A DNA stretch of 64,000 nt from Halomonas sp. KG2 (GTDB taxonomy: Bacteria > Pseudomonadota > Gammaproteobacteria > Pseudomonadales > Halomonadaceae): contig CP098528.1 in the NCBI GenBank assembly GCA_030440445.1, positions 4,278,001-4,342,000 on the forward strand, given 5' to 3'. The translations under genes and the position numbers were made by a program. Below the pieces are notes generated by a model. The model worked only from the letters and a program-made list of their open reading frames with translations, was not told the DNA's origin and did not search any database. Positions 19,254 to 28,198 of this stretch are shown piece by piece (positions within the stretch are counted from its first letter, which is position 1; every line of letters starts with the position of its first letter).

Positions 19254-19268
19254 GCGCATACCGTGCCA
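19254..19268 (-). promoter_or_regulatory. Candidate sigma-54 promoter of glnK-amtB
   Basis: On the minus strand the sequence reads TGGCAC-GGTAT-GCGC, with the essential -24 GG and -12 GC at the right distance; the consensus is TGGCAC-N5-TTGC. It lies 67 nt before the glnK start. A TGCACCA half site like those bound by NtrC is at 19365-19371. The rest of the 19269-19534 spacer shows no gene. Confidence 0.65.
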
Positions 19269-19534
19269 CCCAACTTTTTTTTCTTATAAGTCAGCAGTTT
19301 GTTTTGTAAAAACCAAGATTATTCGGTGGCAAGGAAGACTTAGCAGCAGCCGCCACCGTCTGCTTGCACCATAAAAGAACATTAATAAAAACGCGGCGCT
19401 TCATTTAGATGCACTGCGACGATAAAGAGAGACCAGAGGCTAATTTGCAAACGATGCATGCGTATCGGCAGCGGGTTGCGTATCCTTATTAATAAGCAGT
19501 GAACATTTATGCGTGGTCATTTAAGGAGAGAGCG

Positions 19535-19876
19535 ATGGCGCCTCAAGATCGCATTAGCCGTTTAGCCCAGCAAATTGGGGATCGTTTACAGAACGCGTCC
19601 CAAGCCCCTGAAGATATTCAAAAAGGCGTACAGCAAGTAGTACGCGGTGCCTTTGACAGGCTGGAGCTGGTGTCACGGGAAGACTTTGATATTTTGATGG
19701 ATGTATTGCAGCGCACCCGCTCACGCGTTGAAGCCTTAGAGCGCCAAGTGGCCAGCCTTGAGGCCGCCGTGGAAGCCTCTACCTCAACGCCCCCATCCCC
19801 CATCGAAGCAGAAGCACCACCCGCCCCCACGCCAGAACCGAGCAGCGATGGTTCAGAGGATAGCAAGCCCGCCTAA
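19535..19876 (+). CDS. ubiK: Ubiquinone biosynthesis accessory factor UbiK
   Basis: Small protein of 113 aa (formerly YqiC) that helps the soluble Ubi complex work with UbiJ and lipids in aerobic ubiquinone synthesis. Seen: an N-terminal amphipathic part (ISRLAQQIGDRLQN), the conserved LVSREDFDILMDVLQRTRSRVEALERQVASLEA coiled coil, and an added Pro/Glu/Ser-rich tail of about 35 residues that E. coli lacks. The frame begins at 19499, but the ATG at 19535 has an AAGGAGAG site 5 nt before it and matches relatives. Confidence 0.88.
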   Translation: MAPQDRISRLAQQIGDRLQNASQAPEDIQKGVQQVVRGAFDRLELVSREDFDILMDVLQRTRSRVEALERQVASLEAAVEASTSTPPSPIEAEAPPAPTPEPSSDGSEDSKPA

Positions 19877-19977
19877 ATCCACAACGGACGGCAATAGGTT
19901 GACGACGCCTATTGCCGACTACAGGGTGGCTTAATAGGTTGATGCTGATGACGTAATGAGCGTCCTGCCCAATCAAC

Positions 19978-20005
19978 AAACACGAATCAATAAACACGAA
20001 TCAAT
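19978..20005. repeat. 14-bp tandem duplication upstream of the aerobactin-type receptor gene
   Basis: Two identical adjacent units AAACACGAATCAAT. The second overlaps a weak Fur-box-like stretch (19996-20014, 11 of 19 matches to the palindromic consensus) about 60 nt before the chosen start of iutA. Confidence 0.75.
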
Positions 20006-20075
20006 ATCATTGACTTTGACTGTTGTGGTGATACTCTCCGCCTCTTATTCCCTAACTGCTCGCGGATTGTTCACC

Positions 20076-22211
20076 ATGTCTGACTGGTCTTCTTCAACGG
20101 CTACACTCATTGGCACGGGTCTATTACTAGGCTTTTCCGGCGCTGTTTTCGCCCAAAACACAACGTCTGGATCCACGCTAAACGCAAACGCTGAAGATAC
20201 CCTGGTGGTGGTCGGCTCCCGCACTCCGACCCAGATCAGTCAGATACCTGGCGCGGTATGGGTGATTGACAAAGAGATGCTGCAACAGCAGACCCGCAAT
20301 GGTGCAGACCTAAAGACGGCATTGGGTCAGCTTGTGCCAGGACTGGATCTGGCACCGCAAGGGCGCACCAATTATGGGCAAAACATGCGTGGCCGGGGCG
20401 TACAGGTGCTTATCGATGGCGTATCTCTGAACAGTTCGCGTGGGCTTTCCCGTCAGTTCGATGCCATCGATCCCTTCAATATTGAGCGTGTAGAAGTGCT
20501 TTCCGGCGCCAGCAGCCTGTATGGCGGCGGTGCTACGGGAGGCTTGATCAATATCATTACGCGCAAAGGCGAAGAAGGCCTGAACTGGCGCACCGAAGCT
20601 GGCATTACTACAGGCTTCAACAACAGCGATGATATGGATCGACGTCTGTCGCAATCAATCAGCGGCGGCAATGAGCGGGTTCAGGGCTACCTGGGCACCT
20701 CCATTGTGGACAACGGCCGTCACTACGATGGCGGCGGCCAAGAGATCTTTCCCGATATTGCCCAGACCGACCTTCAGGACAATCGCAGCATTGATGTATT
20801 GGGCAACCTCTCGTTCCGTTTAACCGACGAACAGAGCCTGGAACTGGGCGCCCAGCTGTATCGTTCCGGCTACGAAGGTAACCGGGGGGTTTACTTTCCC
20901 AACCTCGACGCTGCCACGCCCAACTTGAACGATGCCGAGATTCGCGACGGCTACCGTTCACAGCGCGATCCGGAAACCGACCGCAAGCTGGTCAATGTCA
21001 ACTATCACCACGCTAATCTGTGGGGGCAAAACTTCTATCTACAGGCCTTCCACCGAGAAGAGGAATCCAGCTTCCAGGCCTTTCCTTACCCTGTCTCGGA
21101 TGGCCTGCAGTTTCGTGCATCGCAACAAAATACTGACTTAAGCGGTATTAAAGCGCTGTTTGAGTCGCGCCTGGGTGATGACATCTCATTGACCTATGGG
21201 CTCGACCTGGATCGCGAAAAATTCGATGCCAGCCAGATGCTGTTCGATACCGATGTATCAGATACTACCGGAGGGCTGGTGCAGCAGGCTTCGGGCGTTG
21301 AGCCCCGCTATCCAGGCTATCAAGTGGACGGGCTTTCCGGCTTCGTTCAAGGTGACTGGCAAGCTACCGAGGCGCTTAAGCTCTCCGCAGGGTTGCGGCA
21401 GCAGCATATGGATGTCGAAGTGGGTGATTTCAAGGGTATTCCCGGCGGTCAGAACGATTACGAAGCCACGCTATTGAATGCCAGCGCCCTCTACGATTAC
21501 GGCAACGGTCACCAGAACTGGCTGCAGTTTAGCCAGGGCTTCGAGCTGCCAGACCCGGCCAAATACTACGGCAAGAGCCCCGAGGTGAGTGTCGATAGCA
21601 ACCCTCTATCTGCCATCGAGACAGATCAAGTGGAGCTAGGCTGGCGCTACCAGGGGGGCAACTGGATGGCTCAAACGGCACTCTACTACGCTTGGTCGGA
21701 CAAGGCGGTAGAGAACGCCCAGGATCTGAGCGTCAGCGTAGTGGATGAAAAGAAGCGCGACTTTGGCCTAGAGAGCGCGGTAACCCGTTACTTCGACAAT
21801 GGCCTGGAAGTCGGCGGTACCCTACACTTGGTGCGTTCCGAGCAGGAGAATGACCAAGGGGAGTGGGAGAAGCGTGACGCCCGCTATGCTTCGCTCTCCT
21901 CTTCCACGGCCTTTATCGGCTGGACCGACTACGTGCGTTCGGCGCGTTTGCAAGCCAGCCATACTTTCGACCTGAAAGACGACGCGGATCGTGAGATCGA
22001 CGGCAACACGACCCTCGATCTATCGCTCAGCCAGGAGACCGATTTTGGCACCGTGAGTCTGGGCATACAGAACCTACTCGACGATCAGTACTCCACCGTC
22101 TGGGGCCAGCGGGCCGCTATGTTCTATTCGCCCTACTACGGACCAGAATACCTCTACGACTATCAAGGGCGCGGACGCACCTACACCCTGAACTGGTCGA
22201 TGGCGTATTAA
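20076..22211 (+). CDS. iutA: TonB-dependent ferric aerobactin-type receptor IutA
   Basis: Outer-membrane siderophore receptor of 711 aa. The plug domain shows GAVWVIDKEMLQQQTRNG, GLDLAPQGRTNYGQNMRGRG, VLIDGVSLNSSRG and ERVEVLSGASSLYGGGATGG. The barrel ends with TVWGQRAAMFYSPYYGPEYL and DYQGRGRTYTLNWSMAY. These closely follow E. coli IutA, so a hydroxamate-citrate siderophore such as aerobactin is the likely ligand. The frame opens at 19956, but the ATG at 20076 begins a normal signal peptide (ending in SGAVFA), so I use that. No siderophore synthesis genes are present, suggesting uptake of foreign siderophores. Confidence 0.88.
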   Translation: MSDWSSSTATLIGTGLLLGFSGAVFAQNTTSGSTLNANAEDTLVVVGSRTPTQISQIPGAVWVIDKEMLQQQTRNGADLKTALGQLVPGLDLAPQGRTNYGQNMRGRGVQVLIDGVSLNSSRGLSRQFDAIDPFNIERVEVLSGASSLYGGGATGGLINIITRKGEEGLNWRTEAGITTGFNNSDDMDRRLSQSISGGNERVQGYLGTSIVDNGRHYDGGGQEIFPDIAQTDLQDNRSIDVLGNLSFRLTDEQSLELGAQLYRSGYEGNRGVYFPNLDAATPNLNDAEIRDGYRSQRDPETDRKLVNVNYHHANLWGQNFYLQAFHREEESSFQAFPYPVSDGLQFRASQQNTDLSGIKALFESRLGDDISLTYGLDLDREKFDASQMLFDTDVSDTTGGLVQQASGVEPRYPGYQVDGLSGFVQGDWQATEALKLSAGLRQQHMDVEVGDFKGIPGGQNDYEATLLNASALYDYGNGHQNWLQFSQGFELPDPAKYYGKSPEVSVDSNPLSAIETDQVELGWRYQGGNWMAQTALYYAWSDKAVENAQDLSVSVVDEKKRDFGLESAVTRYFDNGLEVGGTLHLVRSEQENDQGEWEKRDARYASLSSSTAFIGWTDYVRSARLQASHTFDLKDDADREIDGNTTLDLSLSQETDFGTVSLGIQNLLDDQYSTVWGQRAAMFYSPYYGPEYLYDYQGRGRTYTLNWSMAY

Positions 22212-22254
22212 GCACCGCCCCGCTACTCGCAGGCAGCCGCTCAAAAGCGAGGTA

Positions 22255-23229
22255 ATGGGAATGGCGACACTCGACACACTCGCGCCACTCACCACCCATG
22301 ACCTGCTGGCTCTTGGTCAGCGCTTCGGGATCGATTACCGCTTTCCCGAAGCGCCTGACCACTCCCCATCGCCTTACGTGGCTCGCGGGCGTGTGATGGA
22401 TTTCGAGATCACCCCTACCCTACGCGTAACGCACTCGGATCTTGACGTCCTGCACGCTTATGCCTCTACCTCCCGCCGTACCGCTCCGTGGTTTCTCAGT
22501 GTGATACTTGAGGGCTGCATTCACGTGGGGCTCGGCCACCAGTCATTTCAATTACAGGCTGGCGACGCCTTCAGTGCGCACTTCAATCAGCAGACCGGGC
22601 TTGAGGTCTTCCAGCCGGCACCACAACGTTTACGCACTCTCAATGTGTCGATTCTAGATGGCCTCGAGTCTCTTTCTTCCTCGCCTATCAACGTTGCCCC
22701 TCCAGCCACCCCAGTGCTACACACTTGGCAAGTACCGCCGCTCCTTCGCCACAGCCTAGAAACAGCACTGACGTCGAACTGGCCAGCAGAACGGCAGTGC
22801 CTATTATGGCAAGGCCTCGCGTTCCAGTTGCTCGCTCATGGCCTGCCTGCCGCTTGCCTGGAAACCGGCGACAAAAACACACAAGATGGCCCCCCTCCGG
22901 ACCTTTCTCATCGCGATCACCAACGTCTGGAGCGCTTGCGCCAGCAGCTCGAACATTATCCCAACCAGCATTACCGGCTGGAGCAGTTGGCCCGAAATGC
23001 CGCCATGAGCCCTAGTAGCCTACGCACCAAATTCCAGCGCTGTTACGGCTGCTCGATATTCGACTACCTACGGCGTTGTCGCCTGACCCAAGCTCAGACG
23101 TACTTACGCAAAGGTTATAGCGTGCAGCAAACTGCCCACGCCTGCGGCTACCGCCACGCCAGCAACTTTGCTACGGCATATAAGCGGGCCTTTGGTGTCA
23201 CGCCGCATGAGGCCTTCAAGTGTCGCTAA
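22255..23229 (+). CDS. AraC-family transcriptional regulator
   Basis: Regulator of 324 aa with two helix-turn-helix motifs at the C-terminus (YRLEQLARNAAMSPSSLRTKFQRCYG and QQTAHACGYRHASNFATAYKRAFGVTPHEAF, residues ~240-322). The N-terminal part has the strand pattern of PchR-like regulators of siderophore receptors (a cupin-like FSVILEGCIHVGLGHQSFQLQAGD). It lies between two receptor genes and probably activates one or both in response to the ferric siderophore. Starts at 22255 and 22261 are both possible. Confidence 0.85.
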   Translation: MGMATLDTLAPLTTHDLLALGQRFGIDYRFPEAPDHSPSPYVARGRVMDFEITPTLRVTHSDLDVLHAYASTSRRTAPWFLSVILEGCIHVGLGHQSFQLQAGDAFSAHFNQQTGLEVFQPAPQRLRTLNVSILDGLESLSSSPINVAPPATPVLHTWQVPPLLRHSLETALTSNWPAERQCLLWQGLAFQLLAHGLPAACLETGDKNTQDGPPPDLSHRDHQRLERLRQQLEHYPNQHYRLEQLARNAAMSPSSLRTKFQRCYGCSIFDYLRRCRLTQAQTYLRKGYSVQQTAHACGYRHASNFATAYKRAFGVTPHEAFKCR

Positions 23230-23345
23230 CGTACTGTCCATAACGTACTACCCACTACTGCTTGCCGTAAGTTCCCCTGCTCTGCATTTTTTGGCAGCGC
23301 GCATAACCTCTTTGTCATAGCGCATACCTTTTCAAAGCAATTAAA

Positions 23346-23364
23346 CGCAATAATTCTCATTAAC
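23346..23364 (+). promoter_or_regulatory. Fur-box-like site before the FhuA-like receptor gene
   Basis: A 19-bp stretch (CGCAATAATTCTCATTAAC) matches 12 of 19 positions of the palindromic Fur consensus. It lies 38 nt before the receptor start codon, where repression by Fe-Fur would be expected. Confidence 0.5.
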
Positions 23365-23401
23365 ACATTGGTTAATTGCTTCTCATTGCAGGTACACCCC
23401 C

Positions 23402-25528
23402 ATGTCTTTTATGCCTCGCCGTTTGTTACGCTCTCCACTCAGTGCCGCTGTTATCGCGGCGCTCGCGGCACCATCGGTTCACGCTCAGGCAAGTACGCAG
23501 GAAAGTACTCTGGCAAGTACAGCGCTAGGCACTGTGACGGTAACCGCCCAGCAGGCGGCCACTAAAGTCACCACCCCTTTTATTGAAACGCCGCAAAGCG
23601 TTTCTACCATTACCCGTGAACAAATGGATCACCGTGGGGTAGACACCGTTCAGCGCGCCACCGATTACACGCCTGGTGTTTACAGCAACCAGGTGGGTGC
23701 CTCCAACCGCTTCGACTACCTAGTACTACGGGGCTTTTCTGACGGCAGCTTGAGCAACACTTTCTTAGATGGCCTTAAAGTGATGGGCGATGCCAACTCC
23801 CATAGCACGATGCGCATCGATCCGTGGTTTTTAGATAGCATTGAAGTAGTACGCGGGCCTGCCTCGGTGCTCTATGGCCGTGCCTCACCCGGCGGCGTGG
23901 TGGCGCTAAACAGTAAGCGCCCTGAATTTGAACAAGGCGGTGAGCTACGTTTTCGGGTAGGCAATAATAACCAGCGCAGTGCCGCCTTTGACCTCACTGG
24001 TCCGATTGGCGCAGAGCAGCGAGTAGCGTTTCGCCTGACCGGCATTGCCAGCACCGCCGACACCCAGTTCGGCCCCGCCGAAGAGGAGCGCTATGCCATT
24101 GCACCGCGGCTAACCTGGGATATCACCGACGACACCAGCTTAACGGTTGAGGCCTATCTACAGGATGAACCCGAAGGCGGCTACCACTCCGGCGTGCCCT
24201 ATGAAGGAGCGGTAGTACCCAGAAACGGCAAGAAGATCAGTAACAACTTCTTTGATGGCGAAGCCGACTACAACGCCTACGAGCGTACTCAGCGCATGGC
24301 TGGCTATACCCTGGAACATCGCTTTAATGACGACGTAACGGGCCGCCAGCTACTGCGTTATCTCAATTCCGATGTGGTGCTTAACCAAGTCTATGGCTAT
24401 GGCTGGACGTCACCCACCTCTGACGAATTAACCCGCTACTATTCTGGCAGCGATGAATCTCTAGAAGCTTGGACTATCGACAATCAGCTTGAAGCCACCG
24501 TCAGCAGCGGCTTTATGGATCACACACTGCTTGTCGGGGTTGATTACCAGCAGCGGGAAAATGACGTCTCATGGCCTTCTGGGTATTTCCATCCCATCAA
24601 TGCCTTTAATCCTGTCTATGGCAGCGGGCCGATTGAATTTTACGCACCTACCCGTGAACGCCACGAGATTGATCAAACCGGTGTTTATCTACAGGATCAA
24701 ATCGCCGTCGATAACTGGCGCTTCACCCTAGGCGGCCGCTACGACTGGGTAAACATCGACAATACCAACCGCGATAGCGGTGACACCAGCTCACTTAGCG
24801 ATACCCAGTTCAGCGGCCGCGCCGGTGTGGTCTACCTGTTTGATAACGGCGTAGCGCCCTACCTGAGTTACTCCACTGCCTTCACCCCCACTAGTTTTGT
24901 GGATGAAAGTGGCGACCTGCTTCAACCAATGGAAGGCGAACAGTGGGAGGCCGGCCTAAAGTTCCAGCCTAACGGCAGCGCCAGCCAATTCAGCGCGGCG
25001 CTGTTCCATATCAGCCAAGAGAACGTCGCGACCAAGGTGCAGCCGTCCGATCCTTATCGCGCGGTGGGTGAAATTGAGTCCCAAGGACTGGAGCTGGAAG
25101 CACAAACCCAGCTAACGGATACCCTTTCGGTTCAGGCAGGCTATAGCTTCACCGACATCACCTACGCCAAAAGCGATGATGGCAACCAAGGTAACAACGC
25201 AATTTACTCCCCACGCCACCAAGTACAGCTGTGGGGCCACTTTGAGGCCAATAAGGGCTGGCTAAACGGCGTGGATGTCGGTGTTGGCGTACGCCACTAT
25301 GCGGATATTGCCGCTGATCGAGCCAACACTGAAACCGTCCCTGACTACACCCTGGTGGATGCCACCATTGGCTACGATCTAAGCCAACTAGGCGTTGAAG
25401 GAGTGGAAACGCGCCTCAATGTGAACAACCTGCTGGATAAGGAGTACGTAGCCTCCTGCAACTCGCTGGAGTACTGCTACTTCGGCGCCGAGCGCGGTGT
25501 GACCGCCAGCGTTCACTATCGCTTCTAA
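23402..25528 (+). CDS. TonB-dependent siderophore receptor (FhuA/ferrioxamine-type)
   Basis: Outer-membrane receptor of 708 aa with a signal peptide (to VHAQA, ~residue 30). The plug includes TPQSVSTITREQMDHRGVDTV, DYLVLRGFSDGS, FLDGLKVMGD, and SIEVVRGPASVLYGRASPGGVV. The barrel has WRFTLGGRYDWVNIDN and ends with RGVTASVHYRF. This is the TIGR01783 family; the closest types take up hydroxamates such as ferrichrome and ferrioxamine. A Cys pair (ASCNSLEYCYFGAERG) near the C-terminus is typical. The neighbouring fhuD supports a hydroxamate ligand; the exact one is not known. Confidence 0.9.
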   Translation: MSFMPRRLLRSPLSAAVIAALAAPSVHAQASTQESTLASTALGTVTVTAQQAATKVTTPFIETPQSVSTITREQMDHRGVDTVQRATDYTPGVYSNQVGASNRFDYLVLRGFSDGSLSNTFLDGLKVMGDANSHSTMRIDPWFLDSIEVVRGPASVLYGRASPGGVVALNSKRPEFEQGGELRFRVGNNNQRSAAFDLTGPIGAEQRVAFRLTGIASTADTQFGPAEEERYAIAPRLTWDITDDTSLTVEAYLQDEPEGGYHSGVPYEGAVVPRNGKKISNNFFDGEADYNAYERTQRMAGYTLEHRFNDDVTGRQLLRYLNSDVVLNQVYGYGWTSPTSDELTRYYSGSDESLEAWTIDNQLEATVSSGFMDHTLLVGVDYQQRENDVSWPSGYFHPINAFNPVYGSGPIEFYAPTRERHEIDQTGVYLQDQIAVDNWRFTLGGRYDWVNIDNTNRDSGDTSSLSDTQFSGRAGVVYLFDNGVAPYLSYSTAFTPTSFVDESGDLLQPMEGEQWEAGLKFQPNGSASQFSAALFHISQENVATKVQPSDPYRAVGEIESQGLELEAQTQLTDTLSVQAGYSFTDITYAKSDDGNQGNNAIYSPRHQVQLWGHFEANKGWLNGVDVGVGVRHYADIAADRANTETVPDYTLVDATIGYDLSQLGVEGVETRLNVNNLLDKEYVASCNSLEYCYFGAERGVTASVHYRF

Positions 25529-25591
25529 ACGCTTGTACTAAGTAACGTTCCAAGCACTTATCTAAGCGTCATTAGTTATTGTAGCCCCACC

Positions 25592-25621
25592 TGCCCAGGC
25601 CACTGTGCCTGGGCATTTTTC
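25592..25621 (+). terminator. Terminator after the FhuA-like receptor gene
   Basis: A 9-bp stem (TGCCCAGGC / GCCTGGGCA) with a CACTGT loop and a TTTTT tail, 63 nt after the stop codon. It is a good intrinsic terminator and means fhuD has its own promoter. Confidence 0.88.
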
Positions 25622-25636
25622 CTTGAACACAAGTTT

Positions 25637-25655
25637 GCAAACAATAAATATTATC
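25637..25655 (+). promoter_or_regulatory. Fur-box-like site before fhuD
   Basis: The 19-bp stretch GCAAACAATAAATATTATC matches 13 of 19 consensus Fur positions and lies 43 nt before the fhuD start, downstream of the terminator of the preceding gene. Confidence 0.5.
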
Positions 25656-25697
25656 GTTTAAATACAGTTCTTATTTTCTGGATAGCCACTCACCACC

Positions 25698-26603
25698 ATG
25701 CGCCACACTAACCTGTTCTCTTTGCTCTCGCGCTGCGGGCTATTGGCCGTTTGTATGCTGAGCGTTTCTACTGCCCAGGCGCAGTGGGCAACCGTCGACT
25801 GGACCATCGCTGAAACACTACTGGCCATTGATGCGCCGGTTAGCAGCGTTGCTCAACAGAGCGATTATCACCAGTGGGTGGGCGAGCCACAGATACCCGA
25901 CAGTGCCGCCGATATGGGACTACGCACCCAGCCTAATTTAGAACTGCTGGCCCAAGTGCCTCCGGAACAGACGCTTATTTCGCCCATGTTTGCAGGTTTA
26001 ACGCCACGCTTGGAGAAAATCGCGCCAGTCACTTTGTTCTCGCTCTACTCCCCCGGCACCAATACCTGGCAGGAGATGCAAAAACTAACCCGCCAGCTGG
26101 GCGAGTTAACCGAGCACCAGCCCCAGGCCGAGCAGCTGATTGAAGAGACCCAAATATTGATGACCACGCTGCGCGAATCCCGCTTCCTCTCTCAGTCAGA
26201 AATTGCGCCGCTGCTGATGGTACAGTTTATGGATGCCCGCCACGTGCGGGTGTTTGGGGAAAACAGCTTATACAACGCCGTGCTGGAGCAGCTCGATCTC
26301 CCCAATGCCTGGGATCAACCCACCAACTCCTGGGGGTTTGCACTAGCGGGGATTGAAACGCTGGCGCGCTACCCAGAAGCAACGCTGGTGATCATCGACC
26401 CACTGCCCATCGGAGCCGAAGAGCAGCTCGCAAACAGCGGCCTGTGGCAGCAACTCCCCAGCGTCAGGCATGACAGGATAGTTCGCCTGCCGCCGGTATG
26501 GAGCTTCGGCGCACTGCCCTCCGCTCAGCGTTTCGCGAGGGAATTGTTTGCTGCACTATCGGCAGACAGCCCAGCTCAAGTAACCGAGCCAACCGTTAAC
26601 TAA
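25698..26603 (+). CDS. fhuD: Ferric-hydroxamate ABC transporter substrate-binding protein FhuD
   Basis: Periplasmic binding protein of 301 aa with a Sec signal (residues 1-30, ending AQAQ). E. coli FhuD features are easy to see: VDWTIAETLLAIDAPV, YHQWVGEPQIPDS, MGLRTQPNLELLAQ, PLLMVQFMDARHVRVFGENSL, LPNAWDQPTNSWG, and VRLPPVWSFGALPSAQRFARELF. It should hand ferric hydroxamates, delivered by the upstream receptor, to an FhuBC permease. No fhuB or fhuC is nearby, so the inner-membrane partner must be encoded elsewhere. Confidence 0.88.
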   Translation: MRHTNLFSLLSRCGLLAVCMLSVSTAQAQWATVDWTIAETLLAIDAPVSSVAQQSDYHQWVGEPQIPDSAADMGLRTQPNLELLAQVPPEQTLISPMFAGLTPRLEKIAPVTLFSLYSPGTNTWQEMQKLTRQLGELTEHQPQAEQLIEETQILMTTLRESRFLSQSEIAPLLMVQFMDARHVRVFGENSLYNAVLEQLDLPNAWDQPTNSWGFALAGIETLARYPEATLVIIDPLPIGAEEQLANSGLWQQLPSVRHDRIVRLPPVWSFGALPSAQRFARELFAALSADSPAQVTEPTVN

Positions 26604-26689
26604 AATTACTTTTCCAGGTGCACGCTATTTTTAAACGTTCCGATTAACGTAGGGTTACGTTAGGAATAAAAAACTAGCGAGGGAGCGCC

Positions 26690-28198
26690 ATGACACTAGC
26701 CATTGTGGCCACGCGCGCAGGGGTTGGACTGGAAGCCCCCGCCGTGCATGTCGAGGTACATCTAGCCAACGGCTTGCCGGGGCTAACGCTGGTGGGTCTG
26801 CCGGAAACCGCCGTCAAAGAGAGCCGCGAGCGGGTGCGCAGCGCGCTCATCAATGCCGGGTTTGATTTTCCCAACACCAAGCGCATTACCCTCAACCTTG
26901 CCCCTGCCGACCTACCTAAAGAGGGCGGCCGCTTTGATTTGCCGATTGCACTCGGCATTCTGGCCGCCTCTGGCCAGATTCCAGTAGATGCGCTAGAAGG
27001 CATGGAGTGCGCAGGCGAACTGGCATTGGATGGCAAACTACGTGCCGTACCCGGCGTATTACCCTTTGCTCTCGCCACACGACGCGTCAACAAAGCACTG
27101 ATTATTCCCCGCGCCTGTGCCGACGAAGCTGCGTTAGCGGGCGACTTATCGGTTTTACCTGCCGACACCCTATGGCAGGTCGTTGCTCACTTGCTGGGAC
27201 AAGAGAAAATACCGCCCCACCAACTGTCTGCCTCGGTGAGATCCACGGCCCCCATTGCCGACTTAGCCGACGTTCGCGGCCAGCAGCAGGCACGCCGCGC
27301 ACTAGAAGTGGCGGCCGCGGGTGGCCATAACTTGCTGCTAGCAGGGCCTCCTGGCACCGGAAAAACCATGCTCGCTAGCCGCTTACCAGGCATTTTGCCG
27401 CCGCTTTGCGAAGACGATGCGCTGCAAGTGGCCGCTGTACGTTCGGTCTGTGGGCTACCGCTTGAAGCAGACTGGGGCCAGCGACCCTTTCGCCAGCCCC
27501 ACCACAGCGCCAGCGCCGCCGCGTTAGTGGGGGGAGGCTCAAAACCCAAACCTGGGGAAATCTCGCTTGCTCACCACGGCGTGCTGTTTTTAGACGAGCT
27601 GCCGGAGTTTTCCCGCAACGTCTTAGAAGTGTTAAGGCAGCCACTGGAAACGGGGGAAATTCACCTCTCACGCGCCAGCCATGAACGTCGTTATCCGGCG
27701 CAGTTTCAACTCGTTGCCGCCATGAACCCCTGCCCCTGTGGCCACTTGGGCGATCCGCGTCAGCGCTGCCAGTGCAGTTCCAGCCAGATTCAGCGCTATC
27801 AGGCACGGCTTTCTGGCCCGCTGCTAGACCGCATTGACCTGCAAGTGGAAGTGCCCGCCCTGCCGCCCGAGCAGCTCACCGCCCAAACTCAAGGCGAACC
27901 TTCCAGCGCCGTGCGCAAGCGGGTGATGGCCGCCCGAGAGCGCCAGATGGCGCGAGGCGCACTCAACAGCCAGCTAAGCGGCAAAGCCTTAGAAGCCGCC
28001 TGCGCGCTGAACGATGAAGAGCGCGCTTGGTTGGCAGGCGTGCTGGAAAAGCTCAAGCTCTCTGCCCGCGCTTACCACCGCGTTCTGCGGGTCGCGCTTA
28101 CCCTGGCCGATCTGCAAGGCGAACCCAAGCCCACCCAGCCACACTTTATCGAGGCTATCGGCTACCGGCAGTTGGATAGGCTGTTGAAAGGTGCCTAG
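26690..28198 (+). CDS. yifB: YifB/ComM-family AAA+ ATPase (magnesium-chelatase-like)
   Basis: Protein of 502 aa with an N-terminal ChlI/Lon-like domain (LVGLPETAVKESRERVRSALINAGF), a central AAA+ module with Walker A GPPGTGKTM near residue 220, Walker B VLFLDELPEF, and a Cys cluster CPCGHLGDPRQRCQC, then a Mg_chelatase_C domain. ComM homologues are hexameric helicases that extend branch migration during natural transformation. Its usual neighbour in relatives is ubiK; here the iron-uptake genes separate them. The stop codon overlaps that of the convergent reductase gene by 4 nt. Confidence 0.93.
   Translation: MTLAIVATRAGVGLEAPAVHVEVHLANGLPGLTLVGLPETAVKESRERVRSALINAGFDFPNTKRITLNLAPADLPKEGGRFDLPIALGILAASGQIPVDALEGMECAGELALDGKLRAVPGVLPFALATRRVNKALIIPRACADEAALAGDLSVLPADTLWQVVAHLLGQEKIPPHQLSASVRSTAPIADLADVRGQQQARRALEVAAAGGHNLLLAGPPGTGKTMLASRLPGILPPLCEDDALQVAAVRSVCGLPLEADWGQRPFRQPHHSASAAALVGGGSKPKPGEISLAHHGVLFLDELPEFSRNVLEVLRQPLETGEIHLSRASHERRYPAQFQLVAAMNPCPCGHLGDPRQRCQCSSSQIQRYQARLSGPLLDRIDLQVEVPALPPEQLTAQTQGEPSSAVRKRVMAARERQMARGALNSQLSGKALEAACALNDEERAWLAGVLEKLKLSARAYHRVLRVALTLADLQGEPKPTQPHFIEAIGYRQLDRLLKGA

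Noticed and set aside
19996-20014. Fur box before iutA
   Set aside because: Only 11 of 19 positions match and it overlaps a simple tandem duplication; noted as weak and not listed as its own regulatory feature.
19956-20075. Longer IutA with 40 extra N-terminal residues
   Set aside because: The extension has no ribosome site and would precede a complete signal peptide starting at 20076; it also crosses the putative promoter and tandem repeat.
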